A DNA stretch of 64,000 nucleotides from Streptomyces sp. NBC_00078 (GCF_026343335.1 NZ_JAPELX010000001.1:620001-684000), one strand, 5' to 3'; shown: positions 35,391-45,587, counted from the stretch's first letter. The notes: a model not told the origin generated them from the letters alone. A program made the numbers and translations.

Positions 35391-36848
35391 TCACGCGTCG
35401 GCTCCGGTGGTGGGACCGGTCCCGGTGGACCGGCGTGCGACACGGCCGCGGATGCCGAACCATCCGACGACCAGGGCTCCGACGATCAGCGGCAGGCACA
35501 GCACGGTGGTGCGGCCGGCGCCTCCGTCGGCGTACATGAGGACCAGGACGGAGGCGAGGAAGGCCAGCGTCACGAGTTCGGTCCAGGGGGAGCCCGGCAG
35601 TCGGTAGTCCGGGCGGGTCAGCTCGCCCTTCTGGGTCTTCTGCCAGAAGAGGAGATGACAGAGCATGATCATGCCCCAGGTGGAGAGGATGCCGATCGCC
35701 GCGAAGTTGAGGACGATCTCGAAGGCGTCCGCCGGGACCACGAAGTTGAGGCCGACGCCCAGGACGCAGATGCCGCTGGTGAGCAGGATGCCGCCGTACG
35801 GGACCTGGCTGCGGCTCATCACGGACGTGAACCTGGGTGCGGAGCCGGACATCGCCATGGAGCGCAGGATGCGGCCGGTGGAGTACAGGCCCGAGTTGAG
35901 CGAGGACATCGCCGCGGTGAGGACGACGAGGTTCATCACGCCGCCGGCCGCCGGGATGCCGATGTGGGACAGCACCGTCACGAAGGGGCTCTCGCCGGAG
36001 CTGTACTTGTTCCAGGGCAGCAGCATCGACAGCAGGACGACCGAGCCGACGTAGAACACGCCCACGCGCCACATGATCGAGTTGATCGCCTTGGGCATGA
36101 TCTTCTCGGGGTTCTCGGTCTCGCCGGCCGTCACGCCGACCAGCTCGACCGAGGCGTAGGCGAAGACGACGCCCTGGATGATCAGCAGCATGGGCAGCAG
36201 GCCGTTGGGGAAGATGCCGCCGTTGTCGGTGAGCAGCGCCGGGCCGGGGGTGGTCCCGTCGACGGGGTGCTGGGTGACGAGCAGGTAGATGCCGATGCAC
36301 ATGAAGATCACCAGAGCGCTGACCTTGACGATGGCGAACCAGAACTCCAGCTCGCCGAAGATCTTCACCGAGATCAGGTTCACGGTGAGGACCACGGCCA
36401 GGGCTATCAGTGCGATCACCCACTGCGGGATGTCGGAGAACATGCCCCAGTAGTGGGTGTACGTGGCCACCGCGGTGATGTCGGCGATGCCGGTGGTGGC
36501 CCAGTTGAGGAAGTACATCCAGCCCGCGGTGAAAGCGCCCTTCTCGCCGAGGAACTCCCGGGCGTACGACACGAAGGCACCGGACGAGGGCCGGTACAGG
36601 ACGAGTTCGCCGAGGGCTCGTACGACGAGGAAGGCGAAGACGCCGCAGACCGCGTAGGCGATGAAGAGGGAGGGGCCCGCGTCGGCGAGGCGGCCGCCGG
36701 CTCCGAGGAAGAGGCCGGTGCCGATCGCGCCGCCGATGGCGATCATATTGACGTGCCGGGACTTCAGGGACTTGCTGTAGCCGACGTCTCCTGCGTCGAC
36801 ATGTGCGGCCGGTGTGCGCGTCTCGTCTTTGAGGTGCTGCTCGCTCAC
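35391..36848 (-). CDS. Amino-acid permease, AAT family (asparagine-permease-like)
   Basis: A 485-residue, 12-segment amino-acid/proton symporter. The opening [20 protein letters not shown] is the APC/AAT signature, and the overall pattern is closest to AnsP/GabP-type permeases. Next to asparaginase and aspartase, asparagine or aspartate is the likely substrate. The GTG start at 36848 overlaps the stop of the FadR-type regulator (GTGA), so translation is coupled. The frame remains open far upstream, antisense to several genes; that extension is not real. Confidence 0.9.
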   Translation of the reverse strand: MSEQHLKDETRTPAAHVDAGDVGYSKSLKSRHVNMIAIGGAIGTGLFLGAGGRLADAGPSLFIAYAVCGVFAFLVVRALGELVLYRPSSGAFVSYAREFLGEKGAFTAGWMYFLNWATTGIADITAVATYTHYWGMFSDIPQWVIALIALAVVLTVNLISVKIFGELEFWFAIVKVSALVIFMCIGIYLLVTQHPVDGTTPGPALLTDNGGIFPNGLLPMLLIIQGVVFAYASVELVGVTAGETENPEKIMPKAINSIMWRVGVFYVGSVVLLSMLLPWNKYSSGESPFVTVLSHIGIPAAGGVMNLVVLTAAMSSLNSGLYSTGRILRSMAMSGSAPRFTSVMSRSQVPYGGILLTSGICVLGVGLNFVVPADAFEIVLNFAAIGILSTWGMIMLCHLLFWQKTQKGELTRPDYRLPGSPWTELVTLAFLASVLVLMYADGGAGRTTVLCLPLIVGALVVGWFGIRGRVARRSTGTGPTTGADA

Positions 36849-37576
36849 GCCTCGGGTCCGCCTTCCGCTGGGCTGTCCGTGCGCGCGGGGCGCACGATGT
36901 CGGTGAGGGTCGTCTCGACGCGGTCGAGGTGGTGCGCCATGGCGTCCGCCGCGTCGAGTTCGGAACCGTCCATCAGGGCCTCGACGATCGCCCGGTGCTC
37001 GCGGTTGGACTGCTCGCGGCGTCCGCCCAGCTCGTTGAGGAACGCCGACTGACGCGCCAGTGCGTCGCGGATCTCTTCGATCACCCGGCGGAAGACCGGG
37101 TTCTGGGCGGCCTGGGCGACGGCCAGGTGGAACAGCGTGTCGAGGGCGACCCACGAGGTGGTGTCGGTCTCCCGCTCCATGCGCTCCAGCAGGTGCGACA
37201 GGTGGTCGAGGTCCTCGGAGGTGCGGCGCACGGCCGCGTAGCCCGCCACCGGGATCTCGACGTGACGGCGCACTTCCAGCAGGTCGCTGGCCGCGTAGTC
37301 GCCGAACGTGGGGTCCTCCACGGTGTTGGCGACGACGAAGGTGCCCTTGCCCGTCCTGGAGACGGTCAGGCCCATCGTCTGCAGGGCCCTGAGGGCCTCG
37401 CGCAGCACCGGCCGGCTGACCTCTAGGGTGCGGCAGAGCTCCGCCTCGGAGGGCAGCTTGTCCCCCACCGCGTACTCGCCGCGCTCGATGGCGGCCCGCA
37501 GATGCCCGAGCACCGCTTCCATGGCGCTGATGCGCCGCGGGCCCTGACTGGCTGTCTGGCTGTCTGACAGGTTCAC
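36845..37576 (-). CDS. GntR/FadR-family regulator (FCD domain)
   Basis: A 243-residue regulator with an N-terminal winged helix (about 15-82; [20 protein letters not shown]) and a C-terminal helical FCD domain (about 95-230) with the metal-binding residues expected for this family ([21 protein letters not shown]). FCD members sense organic acids such as dicarboxylates or amino acids. It is the first gene of the asparagine/aspartate block and its stop overlaps the permease start, so it is very probably the local regulator. The GTG at 37576 is used. Confidence 0.88.
   Translation of the reverse strand: MNLSDSQTASQGPRRISAMEAVLGHLRAAIERGEYAVGDKLPSEAELCRTLEVSRPVLREALRALQTMGLTVSRTGKGTFVVANTVEDPTFGDYAASDLLEVRRHVEIPVAGYAAVRRTSEDLDHLSHLLERMERETDTTSWVALDTLFHLAVAQAAQNPVFRRVIEEIRDALARQSAFLNELGGRREQSNREHRAIVEALMDGSELDAADAMAHHLDRVETTLTDIVRPARTDSPAEGGPEA
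37560..37570. promoter_or_regulatory. Palindrome in the 5-prime end of the FadR-type gene
   Basis: CTGTCTGACAG is a perfect 11-bp palindrome with a further GCTGTCTG copy directly beside it (37550-37557). It overlaps codons 3-6 of the regulator, a plausible autoregulatory operator. The spacer 37577-37874 upstream has no gene. Confidence 0.35.
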
Positions 37577-37874
37577 GAGAGTGATCCTGCGGGTGCCGGG
37601 CCGGAGCTGTCAAGGGAGGCGAATGTGGAAATTCATGGCGCGGGAAGCCTGAAAGCCTGCTTCCGCGGTTCTTCCCTGCCGGTTGCTCCCGCAGGTTGTT
37701 CCCGCGACTTCCGGGGTTCAGGGTCACGCACGGGGACCTCGGCCACCGCGACGAGGGGCCACTGCACCGGGCGTTTGCATGTCGGCGTCGGCTCGTCCGG
37801 ACGCATTGTGAAGCTTGCGTCAAAGGATGGGTAGACGTGGTCTTGACCGGGACCCGCCCGGACGTGGAGGACGT

Positions 37875-38564
37875 ATGAACTGGGATCGGTTCGCGCAGCA
37901 GATGGCTGCGATGGCTCGCGATCTCCTCGCTCAGGAATCGGTCGACGACACCCTGAATCGGATCACGCACTCGGCCGTGGAGCTGGTGGAGGGCTGCGAC
38001 GCGGCCGGCATCCTGATGCTGCACGGCACGAGGGTGGAGACGCTGGCGCCCACGGAGAAGCTCGTCGACGACAGTGACAGGCTGCAGGAGCGACTGGGCG
38101 AGGGGCCGTGCTTCGAAGCCGCCAGGAGGACGGACGGTGAGCGGGTCTTCCGCATCGCGGACTTCACCGAGGAGCAGCCTTCGTGGCCCGCCTACGCCCC
38201 CCAGGCGCGCACGCTCGGCCTCGGGAGCATGATGGGCTTCCTGCTGTTCACCGAGGACGAGGAACTCGGCGCGCTGAACGTCTACTCCCGTAAGCCCGGC
38301 GCCTTCACCGAGGCCAGCGAACTGGCCGGCTGGCTGCTGGCGTCCCACGCCGCCGTCGCCTTCTCCAGCGCCCGCGAGCACGCCCAGATGGAACAGGCCG
38401 TCGCCACCCGCCATGCCATCGGTGAGGCGATGGGCATCCTCATGGGTGCCCATCGCCTCACCGAGGAGCAGGCGTTCGACGCGCTTCGGCTCTTCTCGCA
38501 GAAGAACAACATCAAACTCCGCGAGGTCGCCCAACGGGTCTGCGAGCGGGGCGGCATGGTCTGA
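37875..38564 (+). CDS. GAF and ANTAR domain protein
   Basis: A 229-residue sensor plus RNA-binding protein. The GAF domain (about 14-160) includes [11 protein letters not shown] and a [10 protein letters not shown] strand; the ANTAR domain (about 165-225) has [14 protein letters not shown] and [17 protein letters not shown], the paired-helix motif that binds two-hexaloop RNA antiterminators. GGAGG precedes the ATG. Most GAF-ANTAR proteins of actinomycetes lack a known ligand or RNA target, and no two-hairpin leader is evident nearby. Confidence 0.9.
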   Translation: MNWDRFAQQMAAMARDLLAQESVDDTLNRITHSAVELVEGCDAAGILMLHGTRVETLAPTEKLVDDSDRLQERLGEGPCFEAARRTDGERVFRIADFTEEQPSWPAYAPQARTLGLGSMMGFLLFTEDEELGALNVYSRKPGAFTEASELAGWLLASHAAVAFSSAREHAQMEQAVATRHAIGEAMGILMGAHRLTEEQAFDALRLFSQKNNIKLREVAQRVCERGGMV

Positions 38565-38696
38565 CGGGCGGCTCCGCCGGCTCGATGCCTGCGCTTCCCG
38601 CAGCGCTACCGGCGGCCTTCGGACACCGGAAGGTTCCCGCCACCAGCGGACTTCGGGTGGCGGTGACCACCTGCGGCTGCGGCCGGCCGGTTGCCG

Positions 38697-39533
38697 TCAG
38701 CTGCCGAGGGCGCCCGTGCTGAGCAGGCCCAGCAGCAGTACGCCGACGATGATCCGGTAGATGACGAAGGCGTTGAAGGAGTGCTTGGCGACGAATTTCA
38801 GCAGCCAGGCGATGGAGCCGTAGGCGACGACGAAGGAGACGATCGTGCCGACGGCCAGCGGGGCGGCGCCCACCCCCGTACCCAGCGCGTCCTTGAGCTC
38901 GTACAGGCCGGCGCCGGTCAGGGCGGGGATGCCGAGGAAGAAGGAGAGGCGGGTGGCTGCCACACGGTCCAGGTCGCGGATGAGGGCCGTGGACATGGTG
39001 GCGCCGGAGCGGGAGAAGCCGGGGAAGAGCAGGGCGAGGATCTGGGAGCTGCCGACCAGCATCGCGTCCTTGAACGTGGTGTCGTCCTCCCCGCGCTTGT
39101 GCCGCCCCATCTGGTCCGCGGCCCACATCACGCCACTGCCCACGATCAGCGAGGCCGCGACCACCCAGAGCGAGGCGAGCGGGCCCTCGATGAGCGGCTT
39201 GGCGGCCAGGCCCACGATCACGATCGGGATGGTCGCGTAGATCACCCACCAGGCGAACTTGTAGTCGTGGTGGTAGCGCTCCTCCTTGTTGCGCAGACCA
39301 CGGCCCCACGCGGAGACGATCCGCACGATGTCCTTGAAGAAGTAGACGAGCACGGCGGCGATCGCACCGACCTGGATGACGGCCGAGAACCCGACGACGG
39401 CATCATTGTCCACGGGGATGTGCATCAGCCCCTCGGTGATCTTCAGATGGCCGGTGGAGGAGACCGGGAGGAACTCGGTCACCCCCTCGACTGCTCCGAG
39501 GACGACGGCCTGACCGACGCTAATGACGCTCAT
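38697..39533 (-). CDS. uppP: Undecaprenyl-diphosphatase (UppP/BacA)
   Basis: A 278-residue polytopic phosphatase that regenerates undecaprenyl phosphate for cell-wall synthesis and gives bacitracin resistance. EGVTEFLPVSSTGH (16-29) and FPGFSRSG (about 170) are the two active-site motifs; about eight membrane segments follow the family pattern. The ATG at 39533 is the usual start (MSVISVGQAVVLG); the frame is open 24 codons further. It is 68 bases downstream of crcB on the same strand. Confidence 0.94.
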   Translation of the reverse strand: MSVISVGQAVVLGAVEGVTEFLPVSSTGHLKITEGLMHIPVDNDAVVGFSAVIQVGAIAAVLVYFFKDIVRIVSAWGRGLRNKEERYHHDYKFAWWVIYATIPIVIVGLAAKPLIEGPLASLWVVAASLIVGSGVMWAADQMGRHKRGEDDTTFKDAMLVGSSQILALLFPGFSRSGATMSTALIRDLDRVAATRLSFFLGIPALTGAGLYELKDALGTGVGAAPLAVGTIVSFVVAYGSIAWLLKFVAKHSFNAFVIYRIIVGVLLLGLLSTGALGS

Positions 39534-39601
39534 GTGATCCAGTTCTGAGGAGTTGGTCGACAGTGCTGTAGACAGTCTTACTACGCGCGCGGGAGAACCG
39601 T

Positions 39602-39979
39602 TCACTTACCCCACAGGGCCTGGGCGACCGACACCCCGACAAATGCCGCGCCGAGACCCGCCGCCACACTTCCGACGACGTTGGCGGCAGCGTAGAGCCC
39701 CGCCCCGGTCTCGGTCAGCCTGAGGGTCTCGTACGAGAATGTCGAATACGTCGTCAGGGCCCCGCACAGGCCGGTGCCGATCAGCAGCTGCATGTGCGAA
39801 CCGGCGGCCCCCTCGGCCACCGCGCCGGTCAGCAGGCCGAGGATCAGGCAGCCGGAGACGTTCACCGCGAAGGTGCCCCAGGGGAAGACCGAGTCGTGCC
39901 GCGACTGCACCGCGCGGTCGGTGAGGTAGCGCAGTGGGGCACCGACCACGGCTCCCGCCACGACCAACAGCCAGTTCAC
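39602..39979 (-). CDS. crcB: Fluoride efflux protein CrcB (second subunit)
   Basis: A 125-residue four-segment Fluc/CrcB fluoride channel. The conserved region [19 protein letters not shown] and the phenylalanine-box FSYETL with TTYSTFSYE are visible. Actinobacteria often carry two crcB genes whose products form a heterodimer; the other copy is at 40353. The GTG start overlaps the stop of the DUF190 gene. The three genes form one coupled unit. Confidence 0.93.
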   Translation of the reverse strand: MNWLLVVAGAVVGAPLRYLTDRAVQSRHDSVFPWGTFAVNVSGCLILGLLTGAVAEGAAGSHMQLLIGTGLCGALTTYSTFSYETLRLTETGAGLYAAANVVGSVAAGLGAAFVGVSVAQALWGK

Positions 39980-40356
39980 AACGACTTCTTACCCTTCGCG
40001 TGCGTTTCGCCGGGGCCGCCCTCGCGACCGACGTACCTGATGACCTCGCAGTCGTCGAGGATCACCAGGCCCTCGCCGACCAGCTCGTCGAGCTGCGGGA
40101 GGAAGGCGCGCACCCGCTCCTCGGAGTCGACGATGACGATCGCGACGGGTAGGTCCTCGCTCAGCGACAGCAGCCGCGAGGTGTGGATCAGGGAGGAGGC
40201 GCCGAAGCCCTCGATGCCGCGGAAGACGCTCGCGCCGGCGAGGCCGGCCGCGTGCGCGCGGTGGACGATCTCTGAATAGAGGGGCTTGTGGTGCCAGGTG
40301 TCGTTCTCGCCGATGAAGACGGTCACCCGCAGGGCGCTGCCGGTCAGCCTCGTCAT
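39976..40356 (-). CDS. DUF190 family protein
   Basis: A 126-residue PII-like small protein: [20 protein letters not shown] at the N-terminus, [13 protein letters not shown] in the middle and [19 protein letters not shown] near the end are all DUF190 hallmarks. DUF190 proteins occur with crcB genes in many bacteria and have a ferredoxin-like, PII-type fold, so a sensing or regulatory role in fluoride handling is likely. Both ends overlap the flanking crcB genes (ATGA and GTGA). Confidence 0.92.
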   Translation of the reverse strand: MTRLTGSALRVTVFIGENDTWHHKPLYSEIVHRAHAAGLAGASVFRGIEGFGASSLIHTSRLLSLSEDLPVAIVIVDSEERVRAFLPQLDELVGEGLVILDDCEVIRYVGREGGPGETHAKGKKSL

Positions 40357-40814
40357 GGCTGCCTCCACTTCAGGACGCGGCGGGTCGCGATCACCGCGAG
40401 CCACACCGCCGAGAGCGCCGCGAGCAGGGTCGCGGCGAGGTAGGCCAGCCCCGTGCGGGGGTGGCCGGCGTCGACCAGCTTCTGGATGTCGACGGCGTAG
40501 GTGGAGAAAGTGGTGAAGCCGCCGAGCACACCGGTGCCGAAGAAGGGGCGTACGAGGCGGTGGGCGGCCCACACGTCGGTGATGACCACCATGAACACGC
40601 CGATGACGGCACAGCCGACGACGTTGGTCCAGAACGTCGCCCAGGGGAATCCGCCGGTCCGGGTGGGCCACCACAGCGAGAACGCGTAGCGGGCCGTGGC
40701 GCCGAGGGCCCCGCCGAGCGCGACCACCGCGACGACGGGCGCCTGGGCGCGCCAGGCGGGCGTTCGTGAAGCGCGGGGCCGGGCGCGGACACTCTCGGCT
40801 TCCGGTGCTGTCAT
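40353..40814 (-). CDS. crcB: Fluoride efflux protein CrcB (first subunit)
   Basis: A 153-residue CrcB with a 25-residue cytoplasmic N-terminus and four membrane segments. [30 protein letters not shown] and [12 protein letters not shown] are the Fluc motifs. The ATG at 40814 has GGAG nine bases upstream. I checked the region upstream for a fluoride riboswitch and did not recognise its core. Its stop overlaps the DUF190 start. Confidence 0.93.
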   Translation of the reverse strand: MTAPEAESVRARPRASRTPAWRAQAPVVAVVALGGALGATARYAFSLWWPTRTGGFPWATFWTNVVGCAVIGVFMVVITDVWAAHRLVRPFFGTGVLGGFTTFSTYAVDIQKLVDAGHPRTGLAYLAATLLAALSAVWLAVIATRRVLKWRQP

Positions 40815-40983
40815 GTTCGTATGTCTCCTACTCGCCGGGGCCCGGGGCATGCGGGCGCCGCTCCTTCGCAAGTAGGGACCGTTGGCGGCGCACTGCCGCG
40901 GTTCGGGTACGGCGGGCCCCACCGCCGCGCCGCGAGTCGTGGTCACGGCCGGGCAACAGGGTAGCGCCCGGGCCGGACCCGGG

Positions 40984-41961
40984 TCACTTCGGGACGGGCC
41001 GCTCGCAGACCGCGACGCCCCGCTCCCACAGGCTGCCCAGGACCAGGTGACCGGCGGCCTCACAGACGCTGGTCACCATGCGATAGCCGGAGCGGCGGCG
41101 GGCGAGGTGGTGGACGATGCCGCCCTGGTCGTCGAACGCGAGGGCACCGATGGTGCCCGTGGGGCGGAACGGGGCGCGGACGGCGATGCGTGCGGCGGCG
41201 CCGCGGACGGCGGGAGCGGCGCGGTGCAGCAGGTCGAGCGGGGCGACGCGAGGGCCGGCCAGGGACACCCAGATCGGGCCGCCGGGCGCCCGCCAGAGGT
41301 TGTCGGGCATGCCGGGGAGGTTCTCGGCGAAGGGTTCGCTGCGCCCTGCCTTGGCTCCGGTGAGCCAGTAGCGGGTCAGCCGGCAGGCTCCGGTCTCGGC
41401 GACGACCAGGAAGGATTCGTCGGCGCTCGGGGCGAGGCCGTTGGCGAACTGGAGCCCCTCCAGCAGGACTTCGGGGTTCTCGCTGCCGGGGGCGAGGCGC
41501 AGCAGCCGGCCGGTTCCGGTGTGTTCGACGAGGTCCCCGATCCACTGGTTCAGGGGGTAGCGGCGGCTGGAGACGGTGAAACAGACGCTCCCGTCGGACA
41601 GGGCGACCGCGTTGCTGCAGAAAGTGAGCCGCTCCCCCGCCACCGAGTCGGCGAGAATGCGGACGACGCCCTCACCGAGGTCGACGCGCAACAGGCCCAG
41701 TTCGGCGTCGCACACCAACAGGGCGCCGTCCGGGAGGAGTTCGAGTCCGAGCGGTCGGCCGCCCGTTTCGGCGAGCACCTCGACACGGGGGGTCGCGGGC
41801 TCCGACAGTCCGTCGATACGCAGGATGCGGCCGTCCTCCACTCCGGTCAGCACCCGGCCGCGGGAGTCTGCGACGACGTCCTCGGGGCCGCGGCCGCCGA
41901 TGGCGACGTACCGGAGCGGGACCAGTTCACTGGCGCGGTCCATTTCACTGGGACGGTCCAT
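40984..41961 (-). CDS. SMP-30/gluconolactonase-like beta-propeller protein
   Basis: A 325-residue six-bladed beta-propeller of the SMP-30/strictosidine-synthase-like group. [59 protein letters not shown] and [20 protein letters not shown] are the blade motifs with the metal-binding Glu, Asn and Asp residues. Members are lactonases or esterases needing a divalent metal. The ATG at 41961 has GAGGGGG upstream; an ATG 11 codons earlier lacks one. The substrate cannot be inferred. It is divergent from yihY. Confidence 0.85.
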   Translation of the reverse strand: MDRPSEMDRASELVPLRYVAIGGRGPEDVVADSRGRVLTGVEDGRILRIDGLSEPATPRVEVLAETGGRPLGLELLPDGALLVCDAELGLLRVDLGEGVVRILADSVAGERLTFCSNAVALSDGSVCFTVSSRRYPLNQWIGDLVEHTGTGRLLRLAPGSENPEVLLEGLQFANGLAPSADESFLVVAETGACRLTRYWLTGAKAGRSEPFAENLPGMPDNLWRAPGGPIWVSLAGPRVAPLDLLHRAAPAVRGAAARIAVRAPFRPTGTIGALAFDDQGGIVHHLARRRSGYRMVTSVCEAAGHLVLGSLWERGVAVCERPVPK

Positions 41962-42115
41962 GAAAACCCCCTCGTCGAGGTCGGGACGGTTCATGCTGGC
42001 ATGTGTAGGGGTGCCCGCCGGGTTCCGCGTCACCCGATCAGGTTTTGGGGATGTGTTCCTGGCCACTCAGCACACCACCACCGGTAGCTCCGGACCGGAG
42101 GAAGGGGTGGTCCCC

Positions 42116-42958
42116 ATGTCACGGCTGGCCGCCTGGCACCGGCTGGGGCTCGCCGAGCTGCACCGGCGCGGTACGGAGCTGGAGTTGCTGCACCGGTCCA
42201 TGGGGTTCGCGACGCTCGCCCTGGTCACGCTGGCGCCGCTGCTGATCGTGGTCGCGGCCGCGGATCCGCTGGGGCACGGCGGGTTCGCGCTGTGGCTGGT
42301 GGACGGCATGGCCCTGTCCGGCCGGTCCGCGGACGCGCTCGCTCATGTCTTCGGCCCGACCCGCAAGGTGATCAGCACCACCAGCGTGCTGAGCGTGGCA
42401 CTGCTCGCACTGTTCGGCATGTCCTTCGCCTCCAGCGTGCAGAACGGCTACGAGCGGATCTGGAAGGCGGCCCCCATGCCGTGGCACCGGATCTGGCGGC
42501 AGGCGGTCTGGCTGGTCATGCTCATGGTGTACCTGTACGCCCAGGTGCAGACCCGGAACGTACTGGAGGGCACGCCCCGCATCCTTCTCAGCATGGGGGT
42601 CGGCCTGCTGTTCTTCTGGTGGGGGCCGCACTTCCTGCTCCGCCGCCAGGTGCCCTGGCGGTATCTGCTGCCGGGTGCACTCGCCACGATGGCAGGCCTG
42701 GTCGGCCTGCGCGGATTCTCGTATCTGGTCTTCACCCCGCTCCTGGTCACCAACGCGATCAGTTACGGCCCTGTCGGCACGGTCCTGGTGGTGGAGTCGT
42801 GGCTCGTCGGTGTCGGATTCGTGGTTTTCGGTGGTGCACTGCTGGGCCGGATCCTGTGCGAGTGGCTCGGGCACCTCGACGAGCCTTCCGACCCGGCGGC
42901 CCCGACCGCCCAGGACCCGACGGACCGCGGACCGGGGCCGTCATCCATGCGTTCCTAG
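42116..42958 (+). CDS. YihY/BrkB-family inner membrane protein
   Basis: A 280-residue protein with six predicted membrane segments between residues 28 and 255 and a short acidic Pro-rich tail. FGMSFASSVQNGYERIWKA is the conserved cytoplasmic loop of the actinobacterial YihY branch. Family members were once called ribonuclease BN by mistake; the real function is uncertain and probably transport or envelope related. GGAGGAAGG precedes the ATG. Confidence 0.83.
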   Translation: MSRLAAWHRLGLAELHRRGTELELLHRSMGFATLALVTLAPLLIVVAAADPLGHGGFALWLVDGMALSGRSADALAHVFGPTRKVISTTSVLSVALLALFGMSFASSVQNGYERIWKAAPMPWHRIWRQAVWLVMLMVYLYAQVQTRNVLEGTPRILLSMGVGLLFFWWGPHFLLRRQVPWRYLLPGALATMAGLVGLRGFSYLVFTPLLVTNAISYGPVGTVLVVESWLVGVGFVVFGGALLGRILCEWLGHLDEPSDPAAPTAQDPTDRGPGPSSMRS

Positions 42959-43018
42959 TGGGGTGCAGCCACCGACACCGGTCGCGAGCACACGTCGGCT
43001 CCTGTCGCCCAGTCCCCC

Positions 43019-43306
43019 CTACCAGCCCTTCTCGAACATGCGCGCCACCTCGGCGATCCGCATCTCGTCCCGCCGGTAGTAGGTGCGCCACCGGATCCTG
43101 CGGGTCTGCAGCAGGCCCATGTCCACGAGCAGGTCCAGGTGGGAGGCGGCGACCGCGCGGGTCACTCCGAGCCTGGCGGCCACGGCGTCCGTGGTGACGC
43201 CGTCCTCGACAGGGTCACCGTGCGGCTGCGGCGGAAAATGCGAGGCCGGGTCCCTCAGCCACTCCAGGATGACCAGCCGCTTCTCACTGTAGGAAGTCCC
43301 CAACAC
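43019..43306 (-). CDS. Small ArsR-type winged-helix regulator
   Basis: A 95-residue helix-turn-helix protein: SYSEKRLVILEWLRDPASHF at the N-terminus, then VTTDAVAARLGVTRAVAASHL as the HTH and a wing with RIRWRTYYRRDE. This matches small Streptomyces ArsR-type regulators. No metal-binding cysteines are seen. The GTG at 43306 has GGGGGAAG upstream; the frame continues to 43663 without features. The 419-base gap 43307-43725 otherwise holds only the promoter area of the VOC gene; I see no gene in it. Confidence 0.8.
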   Translation of the reverse strand: MLGTSYSEKRLVILEWLRDPASHFPPQPHGDPVEDGVTTDAVAARLGVTRAVAASHLDLLVDMGLLQTRRIRWRTYYRRDEMRIAEVARMFEKGW

Positions 43307-43725
43307 GTCTTCCCCCTCTCCGGACGGACCACCACATACCGCGTCTTCCCACTGTCCCGCAGCCCAAGCCGCCACGTAGGGCATTCGACCACCCTTGTCC
43401 GGGAACGTACGGCCCATCCGGAACGCGGCCGTACGGTCCCACCTCCAGGAACACGGGCGAGAGCCCGACGGCCCCCCTGCGCCCGACCCCTCACTTTCTG
43501 GCTCACCGATGACTGAACCGCACCGGCGCCGGCAGCAGCTCTCGGGACAACGCCAGGTCTCCCCGTCCCGCACGACAGCGCGGACCGATTCGGCTGCCGG
43601 CTGCCACTGACGGACGCCCGACGGTGCGCAACCGGTCAGGATCGAAGAAGCATGCCCCGCCATTGCGCTCTAGCGTGAAACCACCGACGAAACCCGTCGG
43701 CTCACCCTCTCCCGAGGAGCACGCC

Positions 43726-44076
43726 ATGACCGCCGGCCTCAAGACGATCATCTACCCCGTCAAGGACATCACCCGGGCGAAGGCCCTGTTCAGCGCCCTG
43801 CTGGAGGTGGAGCCGTACGCCGACGAGCCGTACTACGTCGGCTTCAAGGACGCAGGCCAGGACATCGGCCTCGACCCCAACGGGCACGCGAAGGGCATGA
43901 CCGGCCCGGTGCCGTACTGGCACGTCTCCGACATCCGGGGGCGGCTCGCCGCACTGGTGGACGCTGGTGCCGAGATGCTGCAGGACGTGCAGGACGTCGG
44001 CGGCGGGAGGCTGATCGCCTTCGTCAAGGACGCGGACGGCAACCTCGTCGGACTGCTCCAGGATCCCTCCGCGTGA
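43726..44076 (+). CDS. VOC/glyoxalase-family protein
   Basis: A 116-residue protein made of the paired beta-alpha-beta-beta-beta modules of the vicinal-oxygen-chelate fold. IIYPVKDITRAKALFSALL opens the first module and FVKDADGNLVGLLQ closes the second. One metal ligand position (Glu/His) is not obvious, so it may be a non-catalytic binding member. CGAGGAG gives the ribosome site. It is followed by a MarR gene with its own operator-like site. Confidence 0.83.
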   Translation: MTAGLKTIIYPVKDITRAKALFSALLEVEPYADEPYYVGFKDAGQDIGLDPNGHAKGMTGPVPYWHVSDIRGRLAALVDAGAEMLQDVQDVGGGRLIAFVKDADGNLVGLLQDPSA

Positions 44077-44119
44077 CGCTCCGTCCGGCATCACCGGGCG
44101 CCAATCTGCATGCACCCGC

Positions 44120-44137
44120 ATTGATTGCACGCTCAAT
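44120..44137. promoter_or_regulatory. MarR-type palindromic operator
   Basis: ATTGA-ttgcacgc-TCAAT is an inverted repeat 31 bases upstream of the marR start, in the only AT-rich part of the spacer. It resembles MarR operators with TTGA half-sites and probably serves autoregulation. Confidence 0.5.
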
Positions 44138-44167
44138 GAATGCCTGATTCGGTGTTACCGTGCGGGT

Positions 44168-44587
44168 ATGGCAGCGAAGACGACAGATGGACGGCTGGAG
44201 GAGGCGTGGCGGGGCATCCTCTCCGTGCACGCGCGCACGATGTGCGAGATCGACCGGGCCCTGCACCCGCACGGCCTGGGCGCGAGCGACTTCGAGGTGC
44301 TCGACATCCTGGCCTCCGAGGCGCCCGCGGCGGGCGACCACTGCCGGGTGCAGAACCTCGCGGGACGGGTTCACCTCAGCCAGAGCGCACTGTCCCGGCT
44401 CATCGGCCGACTGGAGAAGGACGGCCTGGTGGAGCGTTCCGTCTGCATGGAGGACCGGCGCGGCGTGTGGGTCGCCCTGACCGACAAGGGCCGCGCCCTG
44501 CACACCGAGGCGCTGCCGCTGCAGCGTGAGGTGCTGGCCCGACTGCTGGGCGACCGGCCCGCGCCCCAGGATTCGCCGGGGCGTTAG
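44168..44587 (+). CDS. MarR family transcriptional regulator
   Basis: A 139-residue winged-helix regulator: DFEVLDILASE (helix 2), then VHLSQSALSRLIGRLEKDGLV as the recognition region and MEDRRGVWVALTDKG as the wing. It lacks the conserved redox cysteine seen in OhrR, though Cys residues occur at other positions. The ATG at 44168 has no strong ribosome site. Its likely control site is the TTGA palindrome upstream. The target genes are not evident: the VOC gene upstream is the only candidate. Confidence 0.88.
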   Translation: MAAKTTDGRLEEAWRGILSVHARTMCEIDRALHPHGLGASDFEVLDILASEAPAAGDHCRVQNLAGRVHLSQSALSRLIGRLEKDGLVERSVCMEDRRGVWVALTDKGRALHTEALPLQREVLARLLGDRPAPQDSPGR

Positions 44588-44937
44588 GGCCTGACGGCCG
44601 CTACCGGTCGCCGTCGGCACCTGCCAGGGCACCTGCCAGTCGCTACCGGTAGGTGCTGGTCCCTTTCGGTGACCGTGGTGTCGCGCCGGGCGCGGAGCGC
44701 GGCTCGGACGTAAACCTTCCGGCCCTCCGGGACCATGCACGCCGCGCTCTCGGGTTCATGGCAGCCCGTTGCGCCCGTCGGACACACCGGGAAGGCAGGG
44801 AGTCCGGCGCCGGGAGAAACAGCCCACCACCAGGGCCGGGCTCTACGGGCGACACAGCGCCTACGCCGACGGCGCCAGGCCGGTGACTGTCCACCCCGGC
44901 AAGCCTGCGCCCGACCCCTCGGACAAGAGCGCGGTGC
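44588..44937. other. Intergenic region without a recognisable gene
   Basis: This 350-base spacer between the MarR and TetR genes has short direct repeats near its start (GGCACCTGCCAG twice at about 44616-44640; CGCTACCGGT twice) and a GACGGC/GCCGTC stem at about 44593-44615 that may be the marR terminator. No frame has convincing coding features. Confidence 0.5.
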
Positions 44938-45573
44938 TCACGCTCCCGTGATGTCCTGAGGCACACACCCTCGGAGCATGAACGCGACCACTTCGTCCAG
45001 CCCGTGCTCGTCCGCCTCCGAGGGCAGCATGCCGGTCGCCGCGAGGTCGGCGTAGCCATGCAGGGTCGCGAACACCGGGAGGCCGACGTGCTCCACAGGG
45101 CCACCCCGCACCTCTCCCCGGACCTGTCCCTCGCCGATCAGCCGGACGACCACGTCGGACCAGCGGTGCGTGGCCTCCAGCAGGGCATCGGAGGCTGCCG
45201 GGTCGTGCTTGATCGAGTACATGAGGTCGAGCAGCTCGGCGTTGTCCAGGGCGAAGCCCACATACGCGCGGGCCACCGCGTCCAGCCGCTTCGCGAACGT
45301 CTCCTCTACGCCGTCCTGTGACGACTCCAGGACAGCGGTCAGCCGCTCGAATCCGGTCAGCGCCAGCGCGTCCAGCAGTGCCTGCTTGTCCTTGAAATGA
45401 CGGCTCGGCGCGGCATGACTGACGCCGAGGTCGCGGGCGAGTTCACGCAGCGACAGGGCGGCCGGCCCCTTCTCCCGGAGCGTCTCCTCGGCACGGGCGA
45501 GCAGGGCGGCACGGAGATCTCCGTGGTGGTACCGGCGAGTGCGGGTGGGCATGGGCGTCAGTGTATCGGTCAT
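44938..45573 (-). CDS. TetR family transcriptional regulator
   Basis: A 211-residue repressor. The N-terminal HTH (about 10-60) reads LSLRELARDLGVSHAAPSRH, and the tail is the WHG-type ligand domain with AYVGFALDNAELLDLMYS. The ATG at 45573 is preferred; the frame reaches 45660, but those codons are Asn/Val-rich translations of the 18-bp repeats in the promoter region. It is divergent from an SDR gene, the usual target arrangement for this family. Confidence 0.88.
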   Translation of the reverse strand: MTDTLTPMPTRTRRYHHGDLRAALLARAEETLREKGPAALSLRELARDLGVSHAAPSRHFKDKQALLDALALTGFERLTAVLESSQDGVEETFAKRLDAVARAYVGFALDNAELLDLMYSIKHDPAASDALLEATHRWSDVVVRLIGEGQVRGEVRGGPVEHVGLPVFATLHGYADLAATGMLPSEADEHGLDEVVAFMLRGCVPQDITGA

Positions 45574-45587
45574 GTTTATGCCGCCCA

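Noticed and set aside
37800..37840. A SigB-like promoter (GGGTAG) before the GAF-ANTAR gene
   Set aside because: The spacing to the nearest GNNT element is 12, shorter than the 14-16 expected, so it is not claimed.
35391..38534. A 1047-codon open frame on the minus strand running from the permease gene back through the regulator and the GAF-ANTAR gene
   Set aside because: Only the first-discussed 485 residues at its 3-prime end look like protein (amino-acid permease). The rest is antisense or out of frame to well-supported genes and is Arg/Gly/Pro rich without domains.
40815..40983. Possible fluoride riboswitch upstream of the crcB operon
   Set aside because: I could not find the conserved pseudoknot core; a covariance-model search would settle it.
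43307..43663. Extension of the ArsR-type gene to 43663
   Set aside because: The extra 119 codons are Cys/Arg/Gly rich with no domain, while GTG 43306 has a good ribosome site and gives the usual family length.
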